A program made the position numbers and the translations under genes. The notes beneath the pieces were generated by a model. It was not told where the DNA came from and searched no databases. It was given only the letters and a program-made list of their open reading frames with translations. Source: Chrysomallon squamiferum (lineage: Eukaryota; Mollusca; Gastropoda; Neomphalida; Peltospiridae). Taken from it: a stretch of 64,000 nt of DNA. The stretch spans positions 8,701,506 through 8,765,505 of the forward strand of contig CM022670.1 of NCBI GenBank assembly GCA_012295275.1, read 5' to 3'. Numbering within the stretch: position 1 is the first letter of the stretch; every line of letters begins with the position of its first letter. Positions 40,901-54,200 of the stretch are shown piece after piece.

Positions 40901-43900
40901 GTTTTCTTTCTGCTGTATATGGAAGTAAGCTCTTATGCGTTACCAGCTCAGACAAAAATTAAAATATGTAAATTTTCGTTAATCTTGAAACATAAATGTT
41001 ACATTCAAAAATGTTCACCCATGATACGTTCAAATTTATATGCACTCAATAATCTACTGCAGACATACATTTTTAACATCTGGAATGAAATTTCATTTTA
41101 TATCCTTTTTTTTTTTTTTTTTTAATTCTGATTAAAGTTCGCATAGTTCCAAAACATTTACAGAGGGAGTAGCTCTAATGATAATTTCAGTGATGAATTT
41201 TTGTTACTATTATGAATAAAATTAATGTATAGGTATGTGTGCTTTCATGTCAGTAATATTACATACTGGAATCTTTAGCTTTTATCACTTACTTATTAAT
41301 TTATTTGGATTAAAAATTACTCTGGAAAGTTTATTAAAAGCTGAGAATACATTCTGTTAAATATTATAGATTTTATTTATTTCAGTTTTAAATTATTATT
41401 ATTATTTTGTGATCTCATGTAGAACTAAATCCATGTCAAGTTTTATGATTTTCTTTTTGTAATATGTGAAAATGTGTGTCTTTCATAATTAATATCTGTA
41501 TACAATCAGGTATTTTTAATTTTTCACAGCAGTAGCCCATTTCTTTTGCATGAAATTTTATTTTTTTATTTTTAATCATGTTTTTCAACTAATTTTCACC
41601 TCTTTAATATTTCTGGGTCCTTTCATATTAATTTATCATTTAATATCTTTTTTTTTTTTTTTTTTAAAAATAGATTCTTCATACAAGTGACTATAGTTAG
41701 ATCTTTAATTAATTTTTTATAGTTTGCATTAACTGGGATTTAAAAAAATATCACACACACACACAAGTATATGTAAAAGAAAATAATGGATTTTTTGTTT
41801 GTTTTTTTGTTGTTTTTTTTGTTGTTTTTTACAAACTATATATTATTTTTTATTATTATTATTATTATATTTAATTTGTGCACTTAATGAATCTGTTAAT
41901 TTTCAGTACTGTATAGATAACTCAGTGATTAATTAAATTTATATTATTTTTGTTTTTCATAGAATTTTATCAATTAACATAATTTTTACAGTTTCATGTT
42001 CAATTTATTTATCAGATTAATACATTATGGGATTCTGACATAACAATTGTGGATATCTGATTCATAAGCAAACAGAAATAGTTTTTGTTTTTCATAAAAT
42101 TTAATAGAATAATATTGTTTTGTGCCAAACAAACATATATATATATATTTTTTTTTTAAACTTTTATAACAGCTTTAACATATATTTACAGTTGGGCAAA
42201 ATATAATAAATTATTTTTGTTTGCTAATGAATTAGATACATGAATATCATGCAAAAAGAAGGTCATTTTTATTTGTTCTGAAAAATGCTTTGCAAGTTAC
42301 TTTAAAAAAAAAAAGAAGGATTATGTTCATTACTATATAAATAATAGAATTTTACTTAATTGATCTACAGATCACGAAGATCAAGGTCAAGAGACCGCAG
42401 AAGGTCACGGTCAAGATCAAAATATAGGAGCAAGTCCAAGCGCTCCAGATCACGATCAAGGTTAGATTTAAACATATATTATTAAAAACTGTAGTCACAA
42501 AATTTAAAAACATTTATAGTAAAGCTATTTTGAATGAGAGCTGATTTATTTATTTGTTTATTTTATTTTAATTTTTTTTGCAGAAAAAGATCAAGGACTC
42601 CACCCAGAGCCTTTATTCATCGAAGATCTAGATCAAGGTTATTACTGTTATTTTTTTAATAACAAAAATATAAAAAAAAACATTTATTTTTTTCTCTGTT
42701 TTGAAATGCTTATAAAATAGCATTTATGAAATATTTTCTTACAAGATAATAGTTATAAAACAATCAGTTTTTGCTTCATTTTAAAGCTGTGAAAGCAGCA
42801 AGAGAAGTGATTTAAAAAATATTTTACTGAAGATAAATGTCACAAAAACTATACAGACTTTGTATGTAAAGTTCTTTGTTTTACAGGAGTCGTAAGAAGA
42901 GTCGATCGAAATCACGAGAGAAACGGAAGAGAACTACAAAGTCTCCTTCCCCACCAAAACTGGAACGAGAGTGTTCTATACCGCTACAGACTGACTCTGC
43001 TGAAAGGTAAGTTTGTCACTTTCTACAGTGAACTTGTGTTGTGTGTGTGCTTGATGCATTAACATCATTGCTTTGTGTTACATCATAACAGTTATAACAT
43101 CATTGCTTATTGTTTCATCATTGGCTGTTATATCATCTACGTGTTAACCAATGCTTAAGCTATTTTTTCTTATTAATTTTTTTTTTTTTACACAACTATT
43201 TAACATTGGAATGGTAATTTTTAATAATTTAGGAAAGTACTACATGGTTATAACTGAACATTTTTTAAAAGCATTTCATTAAATGAGGTGGGGTTTTTTT
43301 GTTTGTTTTTTTTGTTTATTAAATATTTTTATATTAATTTCGGTTATAAAAAACAGCTTAAGCATTGAATACATTCCTTCCTGTTATTATTCTGCAGTAC
43401 ATTTCTGAACCTCAGAATACACTGCAAAATGTGTGTGTGTTAAAATAATTAATTTATTACATTATTAATTTTTTGATCAATTAATTACTGCAAATTAAAT
43501 ATTTATTAACATTTTAAATAATATTAATGTAATGTCCCATAGAGAGCATGTTATTTCATCTGTTAATGAAAAATTTGGATCTTGGCTATCCAGCCCTTAC
43601 AGTTTATGGCAGTTGATAGTCCTAGATAATTTAATAGTTATAATAGTCCAGGTTTTGATGAATTTTATTTCAAATTTTTTACAAACTGATGTTAAGAATT
43701 TATCAGTGGTAAAATTTTGTTGAAAACAAAATAATATAGTAGTTGTTCTACTGTTTTAGTTAAAATTAGTGCATTAATTTCTGAAGCATTTTTAAAACAA
43801 TGTATCATATCTTTGTGTCTGAATTTCATATCTGATGATATTTAAGTATATTTACTTAAAAAGATAAGATAAATAAAAATAATTATAAATAAAATTTGTT

Positions 43901-44043
43901 AAAAAATGATTAGAAATAAATAGAAAAAGAATAAATGTGTGCAATTTTTTATTTTATTTTTGGAATACTGTTTTTACTAGTTTAAAAGTTATTTTCACTG
44001 TTATTTTCTGGAATTATTTTAAATTTTTATTTCTAACAATTGT

Positions 44044-44074
<31 letters not shown>

Positions 44075-44367
44075 TTATATGAATAAATGAATTATGGAAT
44101 GAAAAAGAAACAATTCTGAATTTTTTGATGATCTTGAAAATATTAAAACTACAACATGCTCTTTTTCATTTTATACCATATTATATGAATTAGCTTACTG
44201 AAAGAACTCTGTTAATGTTACACTGTTATTTAAATGGTTTTTGTTTGGTTTTTGATTTGTTCTTAGTCTGACTCAGCCTGCAGCTAATGGAGACGACAAG
44301 GCTGACAGGTAATTTTATTTACACATAAAACCACCAGTGTTGTCTTTACTCTGAGAGAAAATAAGAA

Positions 44368-44407
<40 letters not shown>

Positions 44408-44992
44408 GTTATTGTTATTGTTATAATTATTATTGCTATATAATTAGTCAAGTTTTTATTTTTTTAATATTTGTTTTAGAGTAATTTAATTTTTATCTTC
44501 ATTTCATTCTATTTCTATAACTGATGTTGTACTCATTCATGATTGAAAAAAAAAAAAAAAAAAATTCTCTCTAAATATTGTCATCCATTTATAAAATCTG
44601 TATATAAATAATAAATGTGAAATACTTTTGCATGATAGCAATATATCAGAAACCTTAAACATGTTTTATTTAGAAGGGTAGTTTTATGACAAATTTAAGA
44701 AAAAACAGAATGTGATAACTGTAAATAAAGTCCAGATATGCATTTTAAATATATTATTTGGACCACTTCATTGTGGAAAGTTTTTTTTCTGTAATTATAT
44801 AATTGCTCTATCCTTCTGCTGCTCAAGACTTTAAAATGAACATTTTTTATGGTCTCATAAACTAAATATATATTTTATACATCCTTATGATTGTTTTGTT
44901 TAATTTGACAGTTCTTTGAAGAAAAAAATTATGTGATATATTAAACCTTGAGTGGATTGCATATACATTTGCATTTTTTTTTTTTTTTTTTT

Positions 44993-45023
<31 letters not shown>

Positions 45024-47911
45024 GTGGATTATTTATTTATTTAAAAAATTTAGCTTCATCTACAATAACAACAACAAAACCATAGTAATAATAAAAAAAT
45101 AATAAATAATAATATGTCCATGTTTATTATTATCAAAGGTTTATATTGATAAGACAAAAATATCAAAACTATTTTATTATTGTGATATGAAAGATCTGTT
45201 ACTTTATTTAGTCTGTTTGGTCATTTTTCTGGAGGTTTTCTTTGGGAAAGTTAAATATTGATGCCATGCATATAGGAATTTTATAAGAAATCATTCTTAC
45301 AGACTGGCTATCCTTTTGCTGTAGAAAATGGATGTGTTTTATAGCCATTCCACTTTTTTAAGTTTTTATGTTTTATTTTTTATTATGTTATTTATTTACT
45401 CTACCTTTCTAATCACATTACTGACTAACATACTTGCAAATGAACATAATAAATCATAATATTTACATTTAAATCATTATTAAGTTGATAATAAGCAGGT
45501 ATTGGATAATTATTGTGATGGCTTTAGTTATTCTAATAGGTTGAGATTTTGTCATTTAGAAATTGCAATAAAAATATTGATTGGATATAAAGTTCTCTTT
45601 TAAATGCAAGACCCCGAAAATTTCAAATTTATTGTTTTTTGTTTTGTTAGTGACTCAAAACCCGAGACATCGCCCCCTAAGCAGAGGTAAACATTATTTG
45701 CATTTAAAATATATTTAAAAAATAAAATGTTGATAGCAAATACATTTCAAAATAATATACACACTACTAACTAGCACTAAAGTACTTTCAGCATCAACAA
45801 CAACTACAATGACAACAAAAACAAAAAAAAAGAAGAAAATAATAATAGTAATAAATATGTATATATGTATGTATGTATGTATATATATATATAAAATGAT
45901 ACATACATACATTATTGTATAGATTTTATGTGTAATCATAATACAAGTAATAATTATATTTAATAATTTATTCATGAACACATGTAGTTGAAATCCTGCC
46001 CTTATACTGCTCATCTTGGATAGGATACCGTCCCCATTTTAATTTTTTTTTTTTTTTTTTTCATTCTTTAATTTTTTTATTTTATTATTATTTTTTTTTT
46101 TTTTGTTGTTCAGTGACCCAATGCCAGAGCCATCACCAGTAAAATCAAGGTATTTATTTTAAAAAATTTAGACATAATAAAACTAAATCCATCATCTTAA
46201 TGACACTTGGTTACTCTTTCAGGAGCATTTTTATATATTTATATATACATATTTTGTTTTTAAGGTGGCTTTTATATTCTATCTTTTTATTTTTCATTTG
46301 TTTCTTCTTTTTTTTTTTTTACTTTATGTGGTATTCTAATTATCTATTTGTTTTAGTGCATGAAATGATGCTGAGAAGATTTAACATGTAATTTTTTTTC
46401 CTATACATTTTGACAGCAAACTATAGTTTAAATTTTTTTTATATATAGTTACAACATATATTAGTATTTCATATCATTTATCTTCTATTCATTATTTTTA
46501 TTTTGTTCAGTGATCGAAAATCTGAGTCTTCACCCATAAAATCAAGGTAACATTATTTGTTTTCGTAATGTTCTGTATTTTGCTTTATTTTATCTTAATT
46601 TATTTGGAAATAATTTTTAGAGTGCATTTGTTTTGTTTTCTTTTTCGTGTGCATGTAAGAATATGTCATTTATGATTTTATATAGACATATTTCAAAATG
46701 TTATTCACAGATATAAGTTGACAGTATAATTTTAATGTATGAAAGTTCACAAAATGGAACATTTATATTTATATATATACATATTTAAAAGCAAATGTAC
46801 ATATTGGAGGGTTGATTTATTTTCTTTCAGTCTCTTTTTTCTTTTTCTTTTTTTGAGGTAACATACTTGTTTGAGTTATAGCTTTACTCCTAAAATAAAT
46901 GTGTTTATATTTATTGTCAATGCTTTTCCTGTTTTCATTTACAAAATTGTTACAGTATAAATGTAACAGTACACTAGCATTTAATTTTTCTCATTTTTCC
47001 CCTGTAAGTTAAAGAATTCTTCAGTCAAACCAGTTATGGTTTAAAAACACATGTACCATATATTTGAAAAATTTTTATTTCAGAAACTCTACATGCAAAA
47101 GAAATATCTTTACAAGCAGTCTTTAGAACTTGTTTTATTTGTTGTGTTGTTATTTTTACTGAACATTATTTTAAATGTTTTTACCATTACATTAATGGTG
47201 TTTGTTTATTTTTTTATTTGGTTTTTGTTTTTATTTTTACTGAATCAACCATGAATACTGTTAAGTTTTACCAGTACCTCATACTCCTCATTATAAAATT
47301 AGAATTTCTATATTAAAAACTTCTGTTTATGAAATATTACAAATAGCCACCTTGTTGAAATGCAGTTGTTTAACAAACAAGAACAACTACAAATAAAACA
47401 ATAAAATAAAATAAAATAAATAAAAGAGAAAACATCAGGCACTTTGAACTTTCAATAATTAATTGTGATTATTTTACATTAATATTTCCAGCATGTTGAA
47501 ATATGCAGCATTTTAATTATTGTTTTCCAAAAATGTTTCATGAATAAAATCAATAAAAATCTTTAACAATTTTTCATTTTGTTTAGTGTGCAAGAAAATG
47601 ATACATCTACAACAAAAAGGTAAATTAATTTGAAACAGGAACAAAATTCTTTGCTTTTTTTCCCCCCCTCTTTAGAAACTTTTTTTTATTTATCCCAGAA
47701 CTACTATTTTGTCTGTTTCTGTCTTTTATTATTATTTTTTTTCCCCACAAGATGCTAAAAATTAATTTTCTTTAAGTGCTTTAGTTTATTTTATGAGATA
47801 TTCCATGATGAAGTTTAAAGGAGGAGTCTAACAATACTATCAGATAATAGGTTTTCTTCCAGCAACAATTTTGTATAATATTCTTATTTTAATTGATTAA
47901 TTTATTTTATT

Positions 47912-47952
<41 letters not shown>

Positions 47953-49690
47953 TTTATTTTTTTTTTGGCTTTTTACTTGCTATTAAAAATTTAATCAGAG
48001 AAAGGTTTGGAAATAGAAATGTTTATATGCAGTTTTCATGTCATTCATTTGTGCTTCAAATAATGTAAATGGGAAGATTCTAGAATTAATATATTTCTTG
48101 TTGATTTTTTTTATTGTTTTTTTATGAGTGGGAGATTTTATGTTAATATAATATTATTTTGAGTTACTTCCTCTAAGTGTTTAAAATATTTGTTATTGAA
48201 AATATACTCTTGATTGTTTTTATTGTATTATGACAGAATGTTTCGAATTTCTAAGAATAGCTCATGTTTGAAAAATAAGTTTCATTACAATTTTTTGTTT
48301 TGAGTGAAAATTTTCAGGTTATTGTTTTCCAGGGCATGAAACAATAAAAAAAAGCAATTTTTTTTTTTTTTAAATGACATTAATGTCATTTTTCAGATTT
48401 GCTAATTCTAAATGATTGTAAATTACATTTTAACAGATCATCCAAAAGCAGAAGCCTGAGTCCCAGCCCCAAAAAGCTGAGTCCAGTCAGACGTTCGCGG
48501 ACACCACGGCGCTCACCTCGCCATGTTAGTCCTTACAAAAGTCCACGACGCAGTCCTAAACGCAGTCCTAAACGCAGTCCTAAACGCAGTCCAAGAAGAA
48601 GCCGTGCCCGGAGTCCAAGGAGAAGCCCAAAACGAAGTCCTCGTCGAGTTTCTGTTAGTCCGAGGCGCAGGTCAATCAGCCCAAGAAGAAGGTCCGTAAG
48701 TCCAAGACGTAGGTCATCGGTCAGTCCAAGAAGAAAATCAAGATCTCCGACGTAAGTTATCGATTTAAATGTGATGTTTTAACTGCAGTTTGATCTTATT
48801 TCTTCTCAGGGTTTATTTAATATATAAGAATAATGCATCTTCAGAGGTAGTAAAATGAATAAACACCAATATCTATAGTTATGGGCAAGTTGTAAGACAT
48901 TAGAGGTTATTGTTTTTTGAATCAGTTACGTATCCCAGTAAAACTGATCAAGTTTGAAAATAAGCATACGTCACTTATGAAATAACATAAGAATTGTTTG
49001 CTTTCAGTCGTAGAAAGAGAAGCAGGAGAAGTCGGTCAACATCCAGACATCGCACTCATTCTAGAAGTGGATCAAGACACAGGTATCTTGTCTTTTCAGA
49101 TATATCTCAAAACCTGGTTCATCAATATTTGTAACCATAGATATTTATGGATTTAATAATTTCTCTTGTATTTAATGGTGTAAACATTTAGTGAATTATT
49201 TTATTTATGTCTTCAGTATTCACTCACATCATTTTCTCACTTAGATGTTGTGTTTGGCATTGTTCTATAAATAATGAAAAGTCTGGTTATGACCAGAAAT
49301 GTTCAAAAATGATAGGCACCAATTGGTTATTAATATATAATTTGCCACTTTGTAGTTGAAAAAAAGAAAGAAAAGAAAACGAGACTAAATTTTTCAAACC
49401 AGAAATATTCTTTCTTACTCTGCTAAAAAATTGAAAACTTCAAATTTATAGGAAGAAAGAAAAGAAGAGAGATCGGGACCGAAGCAGAGATCGCAAACGT
49501 GACAAAGATAGAGAAAGTAAAAAGAAAAACCGAGACAAGGAGCGAGAGAAGGATAAAGTCTGATACAAAAGTGATGAGAGATTACGACGAAGAAGAGAAA
49601 GGTTTTGCAAGTGGAGGTGAAGACAGAAAGAGTGACATCACTGATCTGGATAGCAACAGACAAATGGTTGACATGGAGATGAGCGATTAA
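31909..49690 (+). CDS. SREK1: Two-RRM, RS-rich splicing regulator of the SREK1/SRSF11 (p54) family, with one apparent 1-nt insertion
   Basis: Eighteen exons: 31909-32036, 33051-33184, 33462-33562, 33892-34047, 34534-34709, 38410-38537, 39069-39306, 42371-42460, 42584-42637, 42887-43006, 44267-44308, 45651-45686, 46114-46149, 46511-46546, 47587-47619, 48437-48751, 49008-49082 and 49452-49690. RRM1 (about 8-88) has VIQVTNV and RVCYVEF as RNP2/RNP1 and HLTNTVFIDRALI. RRM2 (about 162-245) has TVYVSNL and TRFALIEF. The family helix EMEEALKKVKEAQSLITAAAE follows, then a long RS domain, SP-R/K repeats and an RD/RE/K tail. It should act in the nucleus in splice-site selection. In the last exon the charged frame stops at 49563, but the frame entered by dropping one base near 49545-49561 reads KVMRDYDEEEKGF to DMEMSD (stop 49690), matching the SRSF11 C-terminus. 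Corrected length is about 711 aa. The symbol is chosen for RRM2; SRSF11-like is equally fair. Confidence 0.93.
34710..38409 (+). other. SREK1: Intron 5 of the SREK1-family gene (3.7 kb)
   Basis: I see no supportable exon. Two locally GC-richer patches stand out at about 35640-35850 and 36838-36935, and a T-run of about 55 lies at 37936-37990. The T-run ends in AG and resembles an acceptor, but no good open exon with a donor follows. Large introns in SR-protein genes often hold poison exons, but I could not identify one. Confidence 0.6.
38556..38609. repeat. (AAT)n-(ATAATC)n compound microsatellite next to a splice donor
   Basis: Same composition and order as the repeat at 26961-27036: an AAT block running into ATAATC hexamers. 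It starts about 18 nt after the donor of exon 6 of the SREK1-family gene. Confidence 0.95.
39307..42370 (+). other. SREK1: Intron 7 of the SREK1-family gene (3.1 kb)
   Basis: Very AT-rich intron between two RS-coding exons. It contains T-runs and short A/T simple repeats; no exon with RS-like coding content is seen inside it. Confidence 0.7.
44267..47619 (+). other. SREK1: Array of five small phase-2 symmetric exons within the RS domain
   Basis: Exons 44267-44308 (42 nt), 45651-45686, 46114-46149 and 46511-46546 (36 nt each) and 47587-47619 (33 nt) all begin and end in phase 2 after AG and split a Ser/Arg codon, so any can be skipped without a frameshift. The three 36-nt exons encode SDSKPETSPPKQ, SDPMPEPSPVKS and SDRKSESSPIKS and look like tandem duplicates. 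Their upstream introns end in similar TTTTGTT(C)AG tracts. The array is described further as a finding. Confidence 0.88.
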
Positions 49691-51208
49691 ATCCTTGAAT
49701 TAAAATGCATTTTAGAGATGGGCATTCAAATTCATGAATTTAAGACAACTCTATATATATATATGTGTGTGCTATAGAAGGAGTTAAAGATGACAGTGGG
49801 AAAAAATACTGATTTTTAGTAAACAAATACTTAAATAAAATCACATTTTTTAAAAAAATAATTGAAAATGTATGAGTAGATTTTTGCACTGGATATTATG
49901 TAAGACTTGATTGAACATGACAAGTAAAGTTTGAATTATTATGAACAAGGAAATGCTGTACTAAAATCCATTTCTTATCTTTTTTCTTCTTTTTATAAAT
50001 GAGCATCTAAACACACACCTAAAATTGTTGGGAATAGGGCAGAAGAATTAGTTTTCATGAAATATTCACCATTATTGTGAACATTCAACAATGTGTTTAG
50101 TTTATGAACTGGTTTACTTTTTACAGAACAGTTACATTTTATTATGTAATGTAAATTTAAATTGTTCATCATAAGTGACACCCACATTCTTTTTCTAACA
50201 GATGAATTAGTTTGATGTAACTGTTCAAATGATTTATCATGAGATGGCAGTTTTGTATCCAGCTGAAACTAACTGGACAGACTTTTTAATGTAGATTATA
50301 AGCTATTTTGCTTCTTTGGGGAAAAAAAAATAAAGTAGTTTGTTTTTATTAAGCCTTTAATAAAATAATTGAGATAAATGTGTTCTTTTCATGAGCAGTT
50401 GTGTATTTGCATGATAATGTATGAAATCTAAAACATTTCTTTTCTGCTGATCAGAGTTCATATTATCCACTAATTTAAGATACAAATATAAATCAGTTGC
50501 TTTTCCCAGTTAATAATAATATGCCCCTTTTAAAATTACTGATTAAATAAAAGTATTTTAATGTAGAAAATTAATTTCCAGTCACTAAAGTTTCTAAAGA
50601 TAATTACATGTCCATCTTTTAACATCTAAAACTGACATCCAAAAAGCTGATCCATGCTGGAAAACATTACAATATCACAGTGAGAGATTAATTTGAAATA
50701 AAGTCCTTTAGCAGCATGGTATGTTCTATTTGCATGTTCCCACAACTTTGACTTTTGATAAACCATTAACACAGTACTGGGAACTGAACCATTTGGAATA
50801 ACCTCTCATTGTATCACACAAGCCTGTAAGCAAATGCAAATAAAGAATTCAAAACAATAAAACAGAAACAACTGCAAATGCTTAATAAAATATATATTTA
50901 ATTCATAGATTCACATTTAACAGTTCTGTATACAAATACATTCATGGAAACAAATTAATACAAAATACTCACAAAATAAATTTAGATGACTAGTATTTTT
51001 ACCAATGAAAACAATCAAATATATTCAGATTATCTAAAATTTCAACATTTTATTCAAAATATATTAAATAATTTTGATTTTTTTTTAACATTCTATATTT
51101 TGTTGCAGAGTCATTAAAAAAAAAACCTGTTGTATAAAACAAGTTATGCTTTTATTATTTGTATTCTTTTTTGACTTTGACTTTGGCTCACTTCCATTGT
51201 CAGCAATT
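49691..51208. other. Convergent 3' region between the SREK1-family gene and ACP5
   Basis: Both genes end into this 1.5 kb. Plus-strand AATAAA-type signals occur near 49836, 50328 and 50359, and minus-strand ones (TTTATT) near 51048 and 51151. No other gene is seen. Confidence 0.7.
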
Positions 51209-54200
51209 CTAAGATTTCCATTTCCTTGGAAAACTGACAGTCTGATATAAACGTTTTCCACTGGCATCCAAAAATGTGTATGTCATGTTCATTGGTGTTA
51301 CTTCAACATATACAAAACCTCCAAGAGTTTTTGTATCAGCCCAGTGGAACTTTGATATGCCAGCTGGTACTGATTTCTCATGTGCCAAGCTGACATCAAT
51401 AAAATTTGCAGATCCAGAAACAACAAAATCGAGAGTGATTCCATGCTTCGTTGTCTGTAAATGCTGGAAACAGAAAATAACTTTGATGTACTGACACTTT
51501 TGTTTAAAGAATAATGTTAAATTTCTTCAAACTGATGATGTAAACAGTGTTATTTAATTGTCCTATCATACTGAAAGTAACAGTTTTAATTAATGAATAC
51601 TAATTACTGTAGTGTAACTCAAACAGTATTACATTAATATGAACATCAAGAAACTTGTACTATCAAGTAACTTTGAGATTTTAAGCACTTTTCGTTTAAA
51701 ACCTGATAAACTAAGATATTTTATCAAAATATCTTTGGCAAGTTATGTAAATCTGCTATCATGTCTTAGATCATCTGTCCAAAACATTCATGATTTTTAT
51801 ATTTAATTCTGTAAATTTCTCTTTATCATTTTAACTCTTATTTTCAGCAATCAAAACCACTATTTTGTTTCCCTGTCCAGTAATTACAATCATATGCATT
51901 CTGCTATGATACTGTTAAAAAAAATTGAAAAAAAAAAAAAATGTAAAAACACAATAAACCTAAGTCATGGCAAACAGCTGTCATTAACCGTAGGAGCTAA
52001 ATTACCTATTTAAGTGAACAGGTTTATGGATGGGTTACAGTGCTTAAGATAATTCAGATTTAAGAAACAAAACAAATATGTCAGTGTCTACATCATTTAA
52101 AACACATTGGTCAATACCTGCAGATTGTGGTCATGGCCAGAAAGATGACCATTAGCACTGTACTTGTACAACATGGGCAACAGGGTATCTACAAGACAAT
52201 TAGTTGGACCATGTTCAGCAATAGAATACACAGGATAGTGACCAGTGGTCAGGAGGAAGTCTGCCCTGAAATATACAGTAACAGTGTCATAATTTTTTAT
52301 AATCACTGGTTTACTGATAGAACAACTCAAAGATCTAAATGGCAAATCCTTTTGATTAGAGAGACTCTTTTAATAGTTAATATAAAATGTTCTGGATACA
52401 TTTCTAACTTGTTTGATAATAACAACATTAACAGCAATACATTTAATATACATCAACTAAAAACAAGATATTACGTCTTACAGATTCTGACCTTAAATCT
52501 ATTTTAAATTGCATATGAAGCTTCATGATTATCTTAGAATGAAATTAAGTGAAATCATCAAAAATGCTTTCAGCTTTTTGTATGCTATTTATTTTCATTT
52601 GTGTGCTGGTTGCATAACCCAGAGGCATGCAGATGTGCCCAGGTGAGAACATTTTAGGATTATTCTCTTCTATCGATACTACTACTACCACCCACTTGCT
52701 TGTTGCCAGCATCTTTTTGACCCACTTCCACTGAGCTTGAGCAAGTTTCTTGTCAGAAGGTCCAGTTGGTTGAAACCCACCAAAATCACTTTCAACATTG
52801 CCACACAATTTTATGGTGTCCGTCATAATGATGTCTATGGTACTCTGGCTGTTTGGAATTTTGAAACTCAGTGGATAATAGTAGTCAGGAAAATTCCTGA
52901 AATGATGTGAATTAGAAAAACTTAAAAGATTTAAAGATTTTATAATCGTAAGCTTTGAGAGAATAAGTAATTAAAAAGGTTGTTAAATACAATGATTTTT
53001 TTCTTGCTGCCATTTTCTAAAAATCTTATGATTCAGAAGTTTGACCATCTGTTATTCAAAATAGTTTAAGTTTAACAAACAGATTAGCTTTTGGGGGTTT
53101 AACTGCAAGGAACATTCAATAAAATTTGTACAAATGTATGTACATAGTGACAGCAGTAATATTTTAATTCAGTTTGTGTATAAAGCTCTTCTGAATTTAT
53201 ATTAAAAAAAAGAAGAAAAAAAAATGCCTTCTAATTTAAAAACATCAGAGTGAGTACTTAAATTATATACTATATATGGTAATATAAACAAATATTATTT
53301 ACAAAAATTATATTTTCTATTTACCATCTTTCAGAAAGTGCAGAATATGCTATTTGAGCAGACACATTTCCTCGATGGTCGTGGTTTCCTGCTATCAAGT
53401 ACCATGGAATCTGCAGAGACTTAGCTCTGTAGACACTTTCAAAAGTCTCCTGTTGAAATGGACAAAAATAATCTGCATACAGACACTTTTATTTGTATAT
53501 GCATCTTTTTGCATGCATTAATGCTTATCTGAATGAAAATACATGTAGAGACTAATTTGTTTTAAGATTTAAGATTTAATTTTTAATTTTTAATTTTTTA
53601 GTTATGACCTGTGAAATGTATTACTTTAAAAAATATGGACAGGAAAAATATTTAGTAGAGCTTTTCAGGATTTCTCAAATTTCTAAAGTGATTTGCACCA
53701 TAAACTGTTCACTGATGTATATATTTCTATGTAGAAGAATGCATATATCCATATTAATTAAACAAGATACTGTATGCTGTTAGTTTTATAAATGGTCTGC
53801 ATTCTTGCATTCACAATTACTTTCATATGCCTCTATTATTAAAGAAATTAGAAAAAATAATAATTTTCATATAAATGTTTTCTTATTTTCTGTATTTCAA
53901 AAAACAAAACACAAAAAAAACAATATATATATATAATAATAAAAAATAAAAAGTATGTGTTTAATTAAAAAAATAAATAAATAAAAATTGTGCACAATCT
54001 GCATTTTAAATACATATAACTTCAGAAGGATATTTTTTCATTATTTTTTTTATTTATTATTATTTTTTTAAACATCTAACCATCCTGAAATAAAAATAAT
54101 TATGTGCAATTTAATTTTAGTAATCTTACGAAAAAGCGTGCATCCTCTATATTTCTCACACCGTCAAAGTAAAAGTTGTCCCAAGTTCCAGTATAAACTG

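Noticed and set aside
46831-46856. Possible sixth mini-exon in the SREK1-family array
   Set aside because: It has AG and GT borders, but encodes only Leu/Phe from a pyrimidine tract and is the wrong length for the symmetric phase.
52127-52507. 126-codon plus-strand frame
   Set aside because: Antisense shadow of ACP5 exon 5.
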